Assembly (NCBI GenBank): GCA_934045905.1
Contig: OW203767.1
Location: forward strand, 14,201,073-14,265,072
DNA from: Leuctra nigra
Taxonomy: Eukaryota > Arthropoda > Insecta > Plecoptera > Leuctridae
DNA length: 64,000 nt
Direction: 5' to 3'
The notes below the pieces were generated by a model. It was not told where the DNA came from and did not search any database. It saw only the letters and a list, made by a program, of their open reading frames with translations. The translations under genes and the position numbers were made by a program. Of the stretch, positions 21,283-32,900 are shown piece after piece. Position 1 is the first letter of the stretch. Every line of letters starts with the position of its first letter.

Positions 21283-23819
21283 TGTGATTCATTGGTCAAT
21301 ACTATAGTGAATACATTTTTTCTAGATACAATTTGTCTACTAGCAAGGTGAAGAGGCATTGTAGTAAAAATAACCTTAGTCAAAGCAAACCTGAATGCTT
21401 CAACAGTTCAATTTATAAACGATATTTTACTCTCGAAGTCAAATTGCTTTCTTGGTCATTTACATTATGTAAAACCATGTTCATGACTCTGCTTGTTATT
21501 TCACCTACTTGTAAGACGTGATGGTTTCATTGAATTCAATTGGATAATGTGAACGTCGTCAAGCCACCAACGGCGGTCTATAAAGTGGTTCACGCCAATA
21601 AAACAATTCTATTTAATCCCTCTTGCTTCGAGACCATGTTTATTATCAAAGTTCGAACAAACAAACTTTAATGTCAGATTTTATTCGTTTTCCGCGTGTC
21701 GCCATCTATTCGGAACGATTTAACAGATTGATTAACAACCTGAGATAACAACTACGTTTCTTTTTTTTTTACTAAATTACTTTCGTTTCTGTAATAAAAA
21801 GTGTTTTATCTGTAATTCCGCATGATTCCGCTCGAGTAGGTGGTCGTTTAAAAGCTATTAGCAGGGTAGCCATGAATAATACATGTGATGAGACCGAGGC
21901 ATTATGATTGATTCTTCGGGTTTAATAACCCCGAGGTGACGTCACACGCAGACTCCGATCTGGACCGCCTCTTCCATGTTCATCTCGCATCGCTTCTCTG
22001 AAGTTGGAGAGAAGAGCAATCAATGGTATTAAAGCGATCCCGGAAAGGGAAGGTTGTGGTGAGTTTGTCTGATTAGTTATTAGAAAGTTGAAGTGATGAG
22101 CGGCGTATTTGGAATGATTGACATTCATCAAAATGTTAATTTTATTTAAATGGAAAAGTTACTCGTGTTTGGATTTCTTACGAACAAAAGACTGTGATTG
22201 CAATCGACAAACAATCGACGTTCTATAATACCTATATTTACTTCCTTTTGAATCATTGAACCAGAAGTATGTTCATTGTTCGCTATGCATCAGTTCTGCA
22301 ATGCCAATATCTGAATCAGACGGCAGACAAGTTTAAATTTTTTCTTTTTACAACTATATGTGAAAACGACATACAATATAATTTATACAAATAATATAAT
22401 ATTTAGACATATAATTTACGACTATGTGTGAACGAATAGTGTTGAAAAGTTAAAATTTGCAACGAGTTTTTCCATATTTTTGGACGGATTTTGAAGACAA
22501 TTTTGCAATGTTTTTGATGTCTGCATGCAGGGATGGGAGAAGGAGAATAATTAGGGGATGAGGTGGACTCTCATTGAAGTATTGTTATAGACGTGTCATA
22601 TTATATTTTTAATGTTAAATGTGTATTCTGGTAAATACAGAGTTTGGTCTGTCCCGTTCCCGATCAAACTCTTCACTTAATGCACGCCCACGCACCGGCC
22701 CATCATATTCAAGCATCGCCTCCCCCTTGCCCATGATCTCTCTGCCTCAGTGTTTGTCGGCATAATGGCACGTCACATATGCCCTCCGGATCAGCATAAT
22801 GCGCCTCTCTGACCCCGCCCGGGTGGGTCCGGGGGGCCCCCGGAGGGACGGCGTCGCTGTCTAATAGTCCCACTGTCACATGGAAACTTCTCGACGACCC
22901 CTGGGGGGTGAAACTTTCAAGCGTTGTTTCTCTCAAGGAGGGTTGCTTGAGGTTACGTATCAGATAGTGCTTTGCCTTGTTGAAGGCGCGGGATGAAACA
23001 AGAAAACTCTTATTTAGATTCGATGTCGTGTGGAACTGTTTTATTATGTCAAGTTGAAAGAATTCTCGCATTGTCACTCATTCAGATTGCAAAAGTATTT
23101 TCTCTTTGCATTTCATGCGGAGACAATCTTGAGGCATTCCTGTCTTGCATTTACATATCATGACACGTTAGAATATTAATTTAATTAACCAAACTCATGG
23201 TTCTGAAATAATTATGTAGCGGTGTAACTGAAATTTAGATTTGTCAGCAATTACATGGTTCCTGGTACCTACTAAACTTGCTTGCTTGCTTCCTCTCATC
23301 ATTAAAAATATAATAATTATCAATAGTATATTGTTACAATGCTTTATGCTACGTTGTGTAACTCACAACACAATATATTGTAGTACCTACATCTAAGAAA
23401 ACATACTGAAAAGCTCTTGCTTCAATATTAAAGCCATACATTGAAATGAAATGGGACATATTTCTAGTTTATCTTCTTTGAACCTCCTTCGTCTTGCTCG
23501 AAATGAAATATATCCAGTGCTAGTTGAGCTGTTGGGTTCAGCTGAATGTATAACTGAAGATATGACAGTGTCCTGGAGTCGACTTCCAGTAATGTCGAAG
23601 AATGTGTGTAATAACATGAAGTTTACATCGATCTAGCTCGATCGAGTATTACGAGGAAGTACTGGAGTGAGTTTTTCTGCACTTAACCTCGATGCATCTC
23701 TCGCACGTTGCATTCTACTGGTCGGAGGCACAGACGATAGGGAATGCAGTTGCCAATGAAGATGACACGACGTCGAGGCCTCCGACTTGTCTTCTTCATC
23801 GCCGTCCGTGAGGACCGCG
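21283..23819. other. no gene confirmed
   Basis: AT-rich with a GC-rich island at about 22690-22920 (GGGTGGGTCCGGGGGGCCC). A 122-codon minus frame (22709-23077) crosses the island but shows no domain. A TGACGTCA CRE lies at about 21939. Otherwise nothing supported. Confidence 0.4.
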
Positions 23820-24215
23820 TCGAGTGTTCCTCCGGCCTCTAACGTGCTCGTTAAGATAGAACACTAACCTCCAACTCGCGGTGCTCGACGATGTCCTGTA
23901 AGAGTGTCCCCGGCCTCCCAGTGCTCGTCCTCTGGCCTTCAGCTCGTTACTGTCTAGCTCGTCACCCGATGTCTCATCACCACCCTCTCGACGAGCTCCT
24001 GTCCCCGTTAGGTTTGGCCCAGCTATTACGCGATGTGTTATCACCACCCTCAGCTCGACGAGTTTCATCAGCCCGTCATGCTCGGCCCTGCTCTTAACGC
24101 GATGTCTCATCACCACCCTCTCGACGAGCTCCTGTCCCCGTCATGCTCGGCCTTGCTCTTAACGCGATGTCTCATCACCACCCTCCAGCTTGATGACCTC
24201 GTCAAGCGTGTCGCC
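23820..24215. repeat. degenerate GC-rich tandem repeat, ~62-70 bp period
   Basis: The motif CATCACCACCCTC recurs at about 23976, 24040, 24108 and 24173, each followed by CTCGACGAGCTCCTGTCC- or GCTCGGCC-like segments and CTTAACGCGATGTCT. Open frames on both strands follow from the repeat. Confidence 0.65.
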
Positions 24216-25082
24216 CGCAAGGACTCTGACGGAAGAGTTCCTACAGGAAGTGACTGGAAAGTCCTGCTCAGTGAACTCCGAGCTCTTCACGCTTCCCGAC
24301 TCCAAGTACCACGTGCTTCTTGAAACCCGCTCAACTTGAAGCAACTTTCACTCCCGGCCAACTTGTATCACCACCCCAGCCACAGAGAAACAAACTTTGT
24401 TTAATCTCGGGATCGATTGCGTGCAAAAATTTGCCTTTTAAAATTAAAGTGGACCCAGGGCTCCAGCCATGGTGCTTAGAATTCTCTTTAATTCACACAA
24501 ATTTCTGATGAAACAATGCCTCAAACAACATCATAGAACCAACCTTACCGTATGATACAATTATGTGTTCCTAATTGAAGTTCCAAACTATGCCAAAATA
24601 ATTCATTTTTGTATTGCAACGTTGTCAATTTTATGGTAAATTTCTCACATTATGCACTTTTTCTTTCTTATTTGACCGGTGACCCAATATTTTCAGACGT
24701 CAGTCTTATTCTAAAGTTATTGTGTTTGAATTGAGACTATTTTCAATAATTTATCATTCCTCTTGCGATTTTAGGAGCAATTTAAGACCTAGGCTATATT
24801 CCGGGACGATTTCATGTCTCCCTGTGTTATCTTATGGGGGAAAAGATGATCTTCAATCAAGAATATCTCATTATATCATACGGTAAGGGGGAAATATTTT
24901 TTGCTAGTTGTATGTAATATGGTTTCACTAGTCTTTGGAATGAATTAGAACAAATTCCCATTTCTACGAGTGCACAAGCGTCTAAGTTTCACATAGTTTC
25001 GTTCTGGTCCGCTAATAGAGTCCTCTGATCGCTCCTATGATCAAGTTAAAATTTGACACGCATGACAACGAATTAATTGAGG
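24216..25082. other. no gene seen
   Basis: AT-rich non-coding sequence with no recognisable element. Confidence 0.45.
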
Positions 25083-25250
25083 TTTTTTCGTGGTGTTCCT
25101 CAGTCGAGAGCCAAATGCTAGGAAGTTTCCAACTGAGGACACGACCGCCTCGTTCCCAACGTCCTTCCTAACCCATTCTTTTTCATAATCTCCCTATCAT
25201 CATCATAGTCATTCAATATAGTTGAAGACCAGTGCGACGTTAATCAATAT
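25083..25250 (+). mobile_element. tRNA-SINE fragment (3' part)
   Basis: Core CTCAGTCGAGAGCCAAATGC, then CACGACCGCCTCGTTCCCA, an ATCATCATAG-rich tail and the conserved end CAGTGCGACGTTAA. The tRNA head is missing (5' truncated). Confidence 0.7.
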
Positions 25251-26171
25251 GAAAAATAAATTCTAAGACAATTTCTATAATTTTACTCTCATTTGCGAAA
25301 GTCAACGTCTATATTTCAACTATCATTCTGTGTAATGTTTTTTTCGTAAAATGTCTGTGAAATGGCTGTAATGAAACCTCCAACCCGAATGGCCTGCAAT
25401 CTCGGTCGGCGCTTGATAAGCAATTACTCTTAAGCCGGCACCTCCACCGGGTTTATTAACTCCGCTATGAGAATCGCAATTAATTATTGAGATCTGTTGA
25501 AAGAAGGCATATCCAGCGACTTGGCGTTGCCATGGTGATAGAGCGGACGGGCGGCGAGCCAAGTCAGTGGATAGAAAGACAGCCATTACTAGACAACTAC
25601 ACTCAGTGGCCGGGGATGATACTTTTCCGAAGTAGCGAGTTTATTGTCGACTAAACTAAAAAAGGTGGAAATTGAATAATAAACCAAAATGTACTGTATC
25701 CTTTGACACCCTCCTAACTAGAGAAATAGTTGGAGAAGGTAACATTATTTGATTTACATTTGGTGGCATAAATGGGTATGTTTTTTCAAAATGGTGGCAT
25801 TGGTGGGTAAACATTTACAAATGGTGGCATAAGTGGGTAGCCTGTGATTAGGTCGTTTGGAGTGTCGTATTAATATTATAATAGCATAAAATGAATTGAT
25901 ATGAATTGGTTGTTTCGAAGCACGAGAGAATGGCATTAGAATCTACATAAAAAGGGTTCTATTGCTTGGAGGTATGTAGGTATGCATTTTGACAAAGATG
26001 TGAAGTCATCTTAGTAGTCTGGTGAACCTTCTCTCATGGCACTGCTAATAAATTATGATTTCCTTTGATTTAATCAACAAAAATGTACGATGGTGAAAAA
26101 TGATTTATTTTCATTTTCTTTCATTCATTTTGCGTTCCCAACTTGAGGAAGCTGTGTGGAAATTTATAACT
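25251..26171. other. no gene seen; short repeats at 25759-25842
   Basis: The motif TGGTGGCATAAATGGGTA recurs three times with ~37-bp spacing (25759-25842). Nothing else supported. Confidence 0.45.
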
Positions 26172-26694
26172 TTAAGGTGATACTAGCGCTCGGCCGTTTT
26201 AGAAAATTGAGAGAATAATTGTTTTATAAGTGGGTGTAACTTTGATAGGATGTTCACATGATCAGTCTGATTGTATATTAGTAGCACCTTTTCATTTTTA
26301 CTTGGTGCATTGTTAATTAGGCGCCGGTTATTTAAAAAAAAAACGTGCAAAACGATGAAATTTCCGATACGATTGGAGATCAAACCCGTTTACCAATTGT
26401 TCTCAAATTTTAATCATGATTAGATGAAATACAAACTTAGGGTTATTTGGCACATTTTTGAAATTAAATTTTATTCGGCGCCCAGCGAGACAAGAAAATA
26501 CTAATTTTTCACCAAAAATCCACTAATTATTACTAATTAACGAAACAAAAAATAAAAAATGTACCAAGGGATAACCATAAGTTTGTCTTTTATCTTATCA
26601 CGATTAAAATTTCAAATCATTTCGTCAACCCATTTTGTCTCCAATCGTATCCAAAAAAGTGTCTACAAAATGCAGCAAAATCGCTCGCGCTTAG
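26172..26694. mobile_element. fold-back element family B, copy 2
   Basis: Same element as 6632-7160, in the same orientation, starting TTAAGGTGATACTAGCGCTC and ending near AAAATCGCTCGCGC. It carries small indels relative to copy 1, including loss of the CCC in the left arm of the internal GGGTTATCCCTTGG palindrome. Confidence 0.7.
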
Positions 26695-27148
26695 AAAATT
26701 TTCGAACGTTTTCAAATTAGTCTACGTATGTGCGCGCGCATCGCACGATGAAAGTCACTTAATATCTCTATCACAGCTGATTTCCACTATTCCGACGCAC
26801 TTGTCGACTAGCAGCTGTGTTTCTACTTGCTCGGTGGGAGCTGAAAGTCTGTGCAGTCGTCTGTGAGGCTTCTTGCTCGGCTCGCAGGCAAGACCGTGGC
26901 AAGAACCAACTGGAGATGCGACACGGAGACAGAAGACGCGGCTCGCGTTGCACTCAGCACGGCGTATTGCATTACCAAGGTGGACAACGTGCGACAAGCT
27001 GCAGTGTGTGCACTTTCTCTAGCAGTATCATAGCTATACAACCAATACCAACAGCACGGTGCAGTTTCAAGTCAGATGGTCAGCTGTCAGTTCTGAACAT
27101 GTAAATTATATGTAAAATTACATTTAAACGAATTTAAATGCAATTTAC
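26695..27148. other. no gene confirmed
   Basis: A moderately GC-rich stretch (26760-27080) with overlapping open frames on both strands. No frame has a domain or splice context. Unclassified. Confidence 0.4.
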
Positions 27149-27506
27149 GACGGCTGGGTAGTGAGTTTGACCTTAAATAGTTTTTTTTATCTATTTTTAT
27201 CAATATCTTTTACCAATTGTTAAGAAAATAAGGCTTTGTACTAGTATTTAGAACAGCTAAATGAAAATAATGCCATTGCTTGTAATGGTTTATTAGATTT
27301 ACTTTGTCCTACAGACGGTTTTTAGTGCCCGAAAATTAGTAAAATTATGGCTCTAAACATCTGTTGGACAAAATAAAACTAATAAAATATTCCAAACTAT
27401 GAAATTATTTTCATTGAACTGTTCTGATTACTCGTACAAAGCCCTATTTTGTTAACAATTATATTTGTAAAAGATATTGATAAAAATTGATTAAAAAACT
27501 CTTGAA
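27149..27506. mobile_element. fold-back MITE family A, copy 3, right end lost
   Basis: Left end GACGGCTGGGTAGTGAG matches copies 1 and 2, and the internal palindrome is present. Similarity stops after AAAAACTCTTGAA near 27506, so the right terminal repeat is deleted. The flank is TTAC rather than TTAA. Confidence 0.8.
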
Positions 27507-29370
27507 TAATTTTTCTTTTACATATTTACTATACAAGGTTAACATTGGTCCTTCTTAGCAAATGCTGCGTTCTGTTTTGAACTTTGGGACCGTCTGGTCA
27601 GAGTCTATCTAAGCCGAAGCAGGTGCAAAAACATATTCTCTCAATTATTCATTTAGCATATCGAGGTCAACGGAAATGCATTATTCTATAGTGTCAAGAA
27701 ATGTAGGTACATTCAAAAATGTGTGCAAAAAACCTAAATTGATGATGGAAATCATCTAACCTCTTTCATGAGTAAGCAAAAAAAACGGGTGAATCTATTT
27801 ATTCACTTCTCTACAAATTCGATCCACTTTACATTTTCTAAGGAACAACATCAACAGTGACACCCACATTTATTCGACTTTCAATGCATTTGCAACCACC
27901 AATCCCCACCACTTTGTCAAGCCAGAAGCTTACAAGTATCAGACAAAATGGTCCAGAAAACACATCACCATCCATCTCGTCCCAAATGTATCCCCGTTAT
28001 CCCTCGGGAGCGACCACAATCCAGGTCGTCCCGAGACACACGCCGGGAATAAGTGGTCGGACAGGAACAACGTAATAGCCTCCGAGTTGTCGCCGATGCT
28101 CCAGAGTAATTAAATTGCGGAGGAAAGTTTCAAGCTACAACCCTCCTTTGATCTCCGCCACAACCCCCACGCGTTGCACTTCGTTTAATATCGCGGACGC
28201 CAAGCGGAATATACGCGTCCCCCGCACTCGACACTTTTCGTCTCGACTTTTGTGGGGTGATGCAAGATGAAGTAGGATGTCAAAAGACGTTTTCTGTATA
28301 AAAATAAGAAAAAAACACGTTCTTTAGACGTCTTCGAGAGTTTTGGTTTAGTGTCAGATGATAAATCTGACAGTTTGACTAAAGTTTGTGCAAAGTTTTA
28401 AGTAGCACTAGAATAAGATAGATTTGTGGTAAGAGGAAATTGACACATCACCTCAAGGGAGTCAGAATCAACTTGAAACTAATCTTACAAAGTACACTGT
28501 CAAGCTCTCAAAAACATAGGAAGTGGACTGGCTGTAAAAACCCGTGCTAATGCATATTGATACCTGTTCAAAATTGAAAATGTAATATTAATTTTAGTAA
28601 TTTCCTAAAGCACATAATTCACTCTCGTGTACATAATTTGAAACGTGTCACTGTCCAGTAAATGAAGATCGGTGGTTTGGTTTTCATTTTCGAAGTTATT
28701 TTCCATCGTCACTCGCTTATGCTGTTGTGAATATGATTCAGGGCGTTCTTTTCAGCCGTTGGAATTGCTACGCCATTATTAATGCGATCTCCCAGTTTTT
28801 TATTCCATCGATCGGAAATATGAGCGACTCAGCGAACTTGTTTCCGCTCTCTTGATCTGCTCAAACAACCAGCCGTAGTCCTGATTTCTACACAGCAGTT
28901 TTCACTAGTAGGAGTCACGCCGGTGCGCTTTTATGCAAATCACACTGCATACTAATTGTTATATAATAACAGGTAAAAGTGTCTTTCGGCTGTGTGGTTT
29001 TTAGTTTTTACACGCCGAGGCATTACGTATGTATATCTTCCACAAGCTCTTCTCTTCTACATCTACAATTTGTAAAAAATATTTTTTTTATTTAGGTACT
29101 TTTATTTGCACGGCATCCATAAGTAGGTCTAGGCGGTTATTCGATGATCTTCGTAAAATGAGTAATTCTGATGCTTGTAACAGTTATATCATAAACAGAG
29201 TTTAACAGCCATTCGAATGTGTGCCACAAAGATGGCACCGAGCCAAGATGGACAAGACCAAAACGTGCAAACTATATGAAAGATATTAGCTTTTATCACA
29301 ACATATCTTATCTGTTCTACGTTGGAGGAAGTATGGTAAAGTTTGAGCTTTAATTATCTTTGGTTTGAGG
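27507..29370. other. no gene seen
   Basis: AT-rich except 27950-28260, which is GC-richer with a Thr/Ser/Pro-rich open frame (27857-28075) lacking splice or domain support. Probably part of the long first spri intron if either 5' candidate exon is real. Confidence 0.4.
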
Positions 29371-29549
29371 TACACTCGGCAAAACAAAAAGTGATCGCTC
29401 AAATAATTTGATTCACCGAATAATATTTGATCTCACCTTCAGAAACCAGTCTCTGTGTTAACTTTCTAGCTCCACATTAATTGTTACGAAACCTGACCAG
29501 CAGTCGTTCAAATTTGTTCAACGATCCATTTTTATTTTGCTAAGTGATA
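29371..29549. mobile_element. MITE family C, copy 2
   Basis: Ends TACACTCGGCAAAACAAAAA and TTTTTATTTTGCTAAGTGA form an imperfect terminal inverted repeat. The interior ACCTGACCAGCAGTCGTTC matches the other family C copies in inverted orientation. It lies 184 bp upstream of the first certain spri exon. Confidence 0.65.
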
Positions 29550-29733
29550 TCTGACTAATCGAGCATGGTTTTTACGTAAAAATTGACAAGTTATTATTAA
29601 TTTCACTATCCATTCAGTATCATACATAGTGTGCTTCGCCTCTTTCCCCGTCTTTCGAGAATTCTCACGAAGACAAACGATTCGGACAGCCTTAACCTCA
29701 ATTTGACCACGTGGGTGTGTCTGTGTGTTACAG

Positions 29734-29929
29734 AGGCGATGCCTTCCTGGAGCCGTACATGCAGGGCCTGCCGCCAGACTTCGCCACCAACACGCTGCCG
29801 AGCCACCAATCAGCGCCCAGCTCGCCGCAGCAGAGCGACGTCTCGACCAATCACAACGCGAATAACATCGCGGACTTGGCGCACTTCAGGCTGCTCGACA
29901 TAGATGGCAGTGCCGACAGTCTGGACCAG
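29734..29929 (+). CDS. spri: spri exon 1 of those certain (N-terminal linker)
   Basis: Acceptor GTGTTACAG|A and donor GACCAG|GTAAAT. It begins with the third base of a codon and ends in phase 0. It encodes a low-complexity linker (GDAFLEPYMQGLPPDF..., with SSPQQSD and HNANN stretches) without a domain. The missing two codon bases must come from an upstream exon. It is followed by the 6.5-kb intron 1. Confidence 0.85.
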
Positions 29930-32900
29930 GTAAATGTCCTGGCTCATTGAGCTACAGCAACCCTATTTTATAATGTGGAGCACGAGTTCATGTAACTATG
30001 TTTGATGGATTTTCCTCACTTACTGTCTTGACCACGAGAGATGGGGAATAAAATCTACATAAATATGCTTCATTTGCAGGGGTACGGGGATATATAGATA
30101 TCAAAAGTCCAGTTTAAATCCGGTCATTTTTAACCTGAATGGTTCAAATTATTTACTTATAGACTTTCAATGGTAAAATCATATAAAACCCCAAGAACTA
30201 GTGCTTTTTATGTAGATTCCATCCCCCCCCCCATTCACTGTCATATTTCACAATACATTTCTTTATATTTTACGTTCTGTTTTTATATACATTTTGTGTG
30301 CCACATTCATCTAGTATCAATATTTCTTGGTCGAGGTATTCTAGAAAAAAATTAAACTTACGCAAGCAAGCTCGACGTCAAACAGCAACATGCGAAAATT
30401 TGATAAAAACTAAGTAAATGCATCGTTTTTATGTGGACATGTGTTTTCACTGTGACGGAAAAATCAGTATTTTTTCCCCTCAAGAGTCTTGCCAGAATCT
30501 TTACAAATTACAAGTGGCCAGACCAACTCACTTCTTCCCGGTATCTGGAGCTTATCCTTGAAAAGACGAGCAATGCAAAGGGAAGATAACTAAGCTCCTA
30601 ACCCGATTATGCATATCTTGAGAGAGAGGGTCTCTAAATATCATGCTAATTAATTGAACCTTTGAAATCAAAGCCCCACCCCGCCTCTGTAGTTTCAATT
30701 ATGCACCGCTGATCTATGCGCTGATGAAGAAACTTTTGTGATTTACTTAAAAAGCAATTCTCTCGCGCGTTATTAACCGCTACAAAGCAATTCGGTTGAG
30801 CGTCAATCGCGTTGGAACAATTCACTCCGGGACAAATGCCATTATGCGCCACTTTGCGCCGTTGCAATTTATTCATTTAGCGCGGGGAATTGGCGGCGAG
30901 GTATTACGCGCGTCGACCGGAACATTTGGCAACGTCGATACCCGATGGGGATCGGTTACGATTTGTAATGAAGTGCCGATATTGGCAAGTAAAACAACAA
31001 ATTCGGTCGCCAATAATACAAACAATTGAATATTCCATAAGTGCCGCTGGCTATTCATTTCCAATGTATTGTGATTGCCAATTGGCAACTTTATGTATCA
31101 ATTTAGTTAGTACTGACTTTGAATATTAAATCTTCAATGGTACTTCTATACAGCCTGCTATGACTCACTCAAGTATACCGTTAAGAGTTAGTTCACGACA
31201 TTTGAAATTAATGCCTCAATTGATTAGATTGCTGGTGTGTTTTTTAATGGTGTTTAACGTCGCACTGTTCTGCAACTAGGTGGACGAATTATTGTTATAA
31301 AGGGATAATTATGAATAGAGGGACCCGTCATGTAACGCATGACAATGCGCACCAGTGGATGCGAGCGACGGCGTTCCCCACAGACAGACAGACAGACAGA
31401 CAGAACTGGGTAACTATAAGTTAATGGGGGAACGATGGAAGGTGGGAAGAGGCTCTCGTGGTTTATCAGTAGGGAACCTTCCCTGCATTTGCCTCGTGCT
31501 GAGAGAAACTACGAAATTGATAGATGACGACTGCGCGAATCGAATCTTTCCTTTGGGTGCAGAGCTTTTACTGCCTGAGCCAACTTCAACTGTGCTCTAT
31601 ACACTTTTCTTCAATCATTGATAATTGATGTACGCATTTCGATTATTCGTTAAAAAAACACATTGTTTGGTGATTGGTTGGCTTCATAGTTTAAAGTTGA
31701 CGGTTTCATATTGCTTAACTTTTTGATTGAGTCATTCGAATAAATAAATTATCTGAAGATGCGGAAATTATTTTACATTTCGTGAGTTAGTCAAATACCA
31801 TAGATTACTGAAATCTCTGTAATTTTGAGCTGCGTAGTTATTTACAATTTGCCTACATCATCTTAATCGAAAATTATTGGGTAGTTTTGAATATATGAAT
31901 AAGTAATGTTTGATTTTTGTCATTGTGTTATTTTGTTTTGAAACAATGCTGTCGTAATGGCAAAAGCTTTGGGCTGGTTGTCTCTTGAAGGAGGCTGTTG
32001 TAATCTGAGCAACGCTCTAGGCTGGTGACGCATCTCGAACTGTTGAACTCAGCGGCGATGTTTTTCATCTCGAGCTAATCGTCGCCTGGAGACGCTGCTG
32101 ATGCCGGAGGCTGAGAGTGCAGATCTAACTCCTGGTCAAGGAGGTGTGAACAGAGAGATAACGACGAGGAGGGCCGGGATCGATGCTCGTGCACTCGAGG
32201 TGCTTCATGTCCTGGGCTCGCATACCCCTGCCAGCAGTGTCATGTTGGCATCAGTGCAAAGTCAAATATGAAAATATCACGCGGTTCCATGCACCACGGG
32301 AACACACGCAAAGAAACTCCATTTGTTGGAATATTTATGCGTTTATTTTTAACACAAAAATCTGAATCAATCCGGTTTACGTGATTTTGAAGTGAACTTT
32401 TTAAACATAAAAACGTACACTTTTCCTAAGAAACGATTACTCTTCTTTCGCATTTATGTTGCGGGTTAAAATATCTTTCCACTTCAGAATTTTTATGGAA
32501 TTACGTTTTAATTAAACGGAACGGAACAGGTTGGGTGAGTGGGTAACGATCTGAACTTGTATTCCGGCGGCCCGGGTTTGATCCCGCGGCCGTTCTTCCT
32601 GACTGAGGTTTTTTCCTGGTATTCCCTCAGTCGACAGGCAAATGCTGGGAAGGTACCCTACTAATAGGCCACGACCGCCTCCTTCCCACCTTCCATCCTT
32701 ACCTACTCTTCACCATCATCTCCCAATCATCATCATCATAATCATTCATCCGTCGCCATTAGCCTCGCTGCAGAACAGTGCGACGTTAAGCCCCAGACAA
32801 AAAAAAACGAATGCTCAATTATTCTCATATTATGTTATTGATGACGATGCCACACATAAATTTGCCGATAATGTATTCGGCGTTAACAAATCGAACAGTA

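Noticed and set aside
22709..23077. 122-codon minus-strand frame across a GC island
   Set aside because: No recognisable motif, and no splice sites that would extend it.
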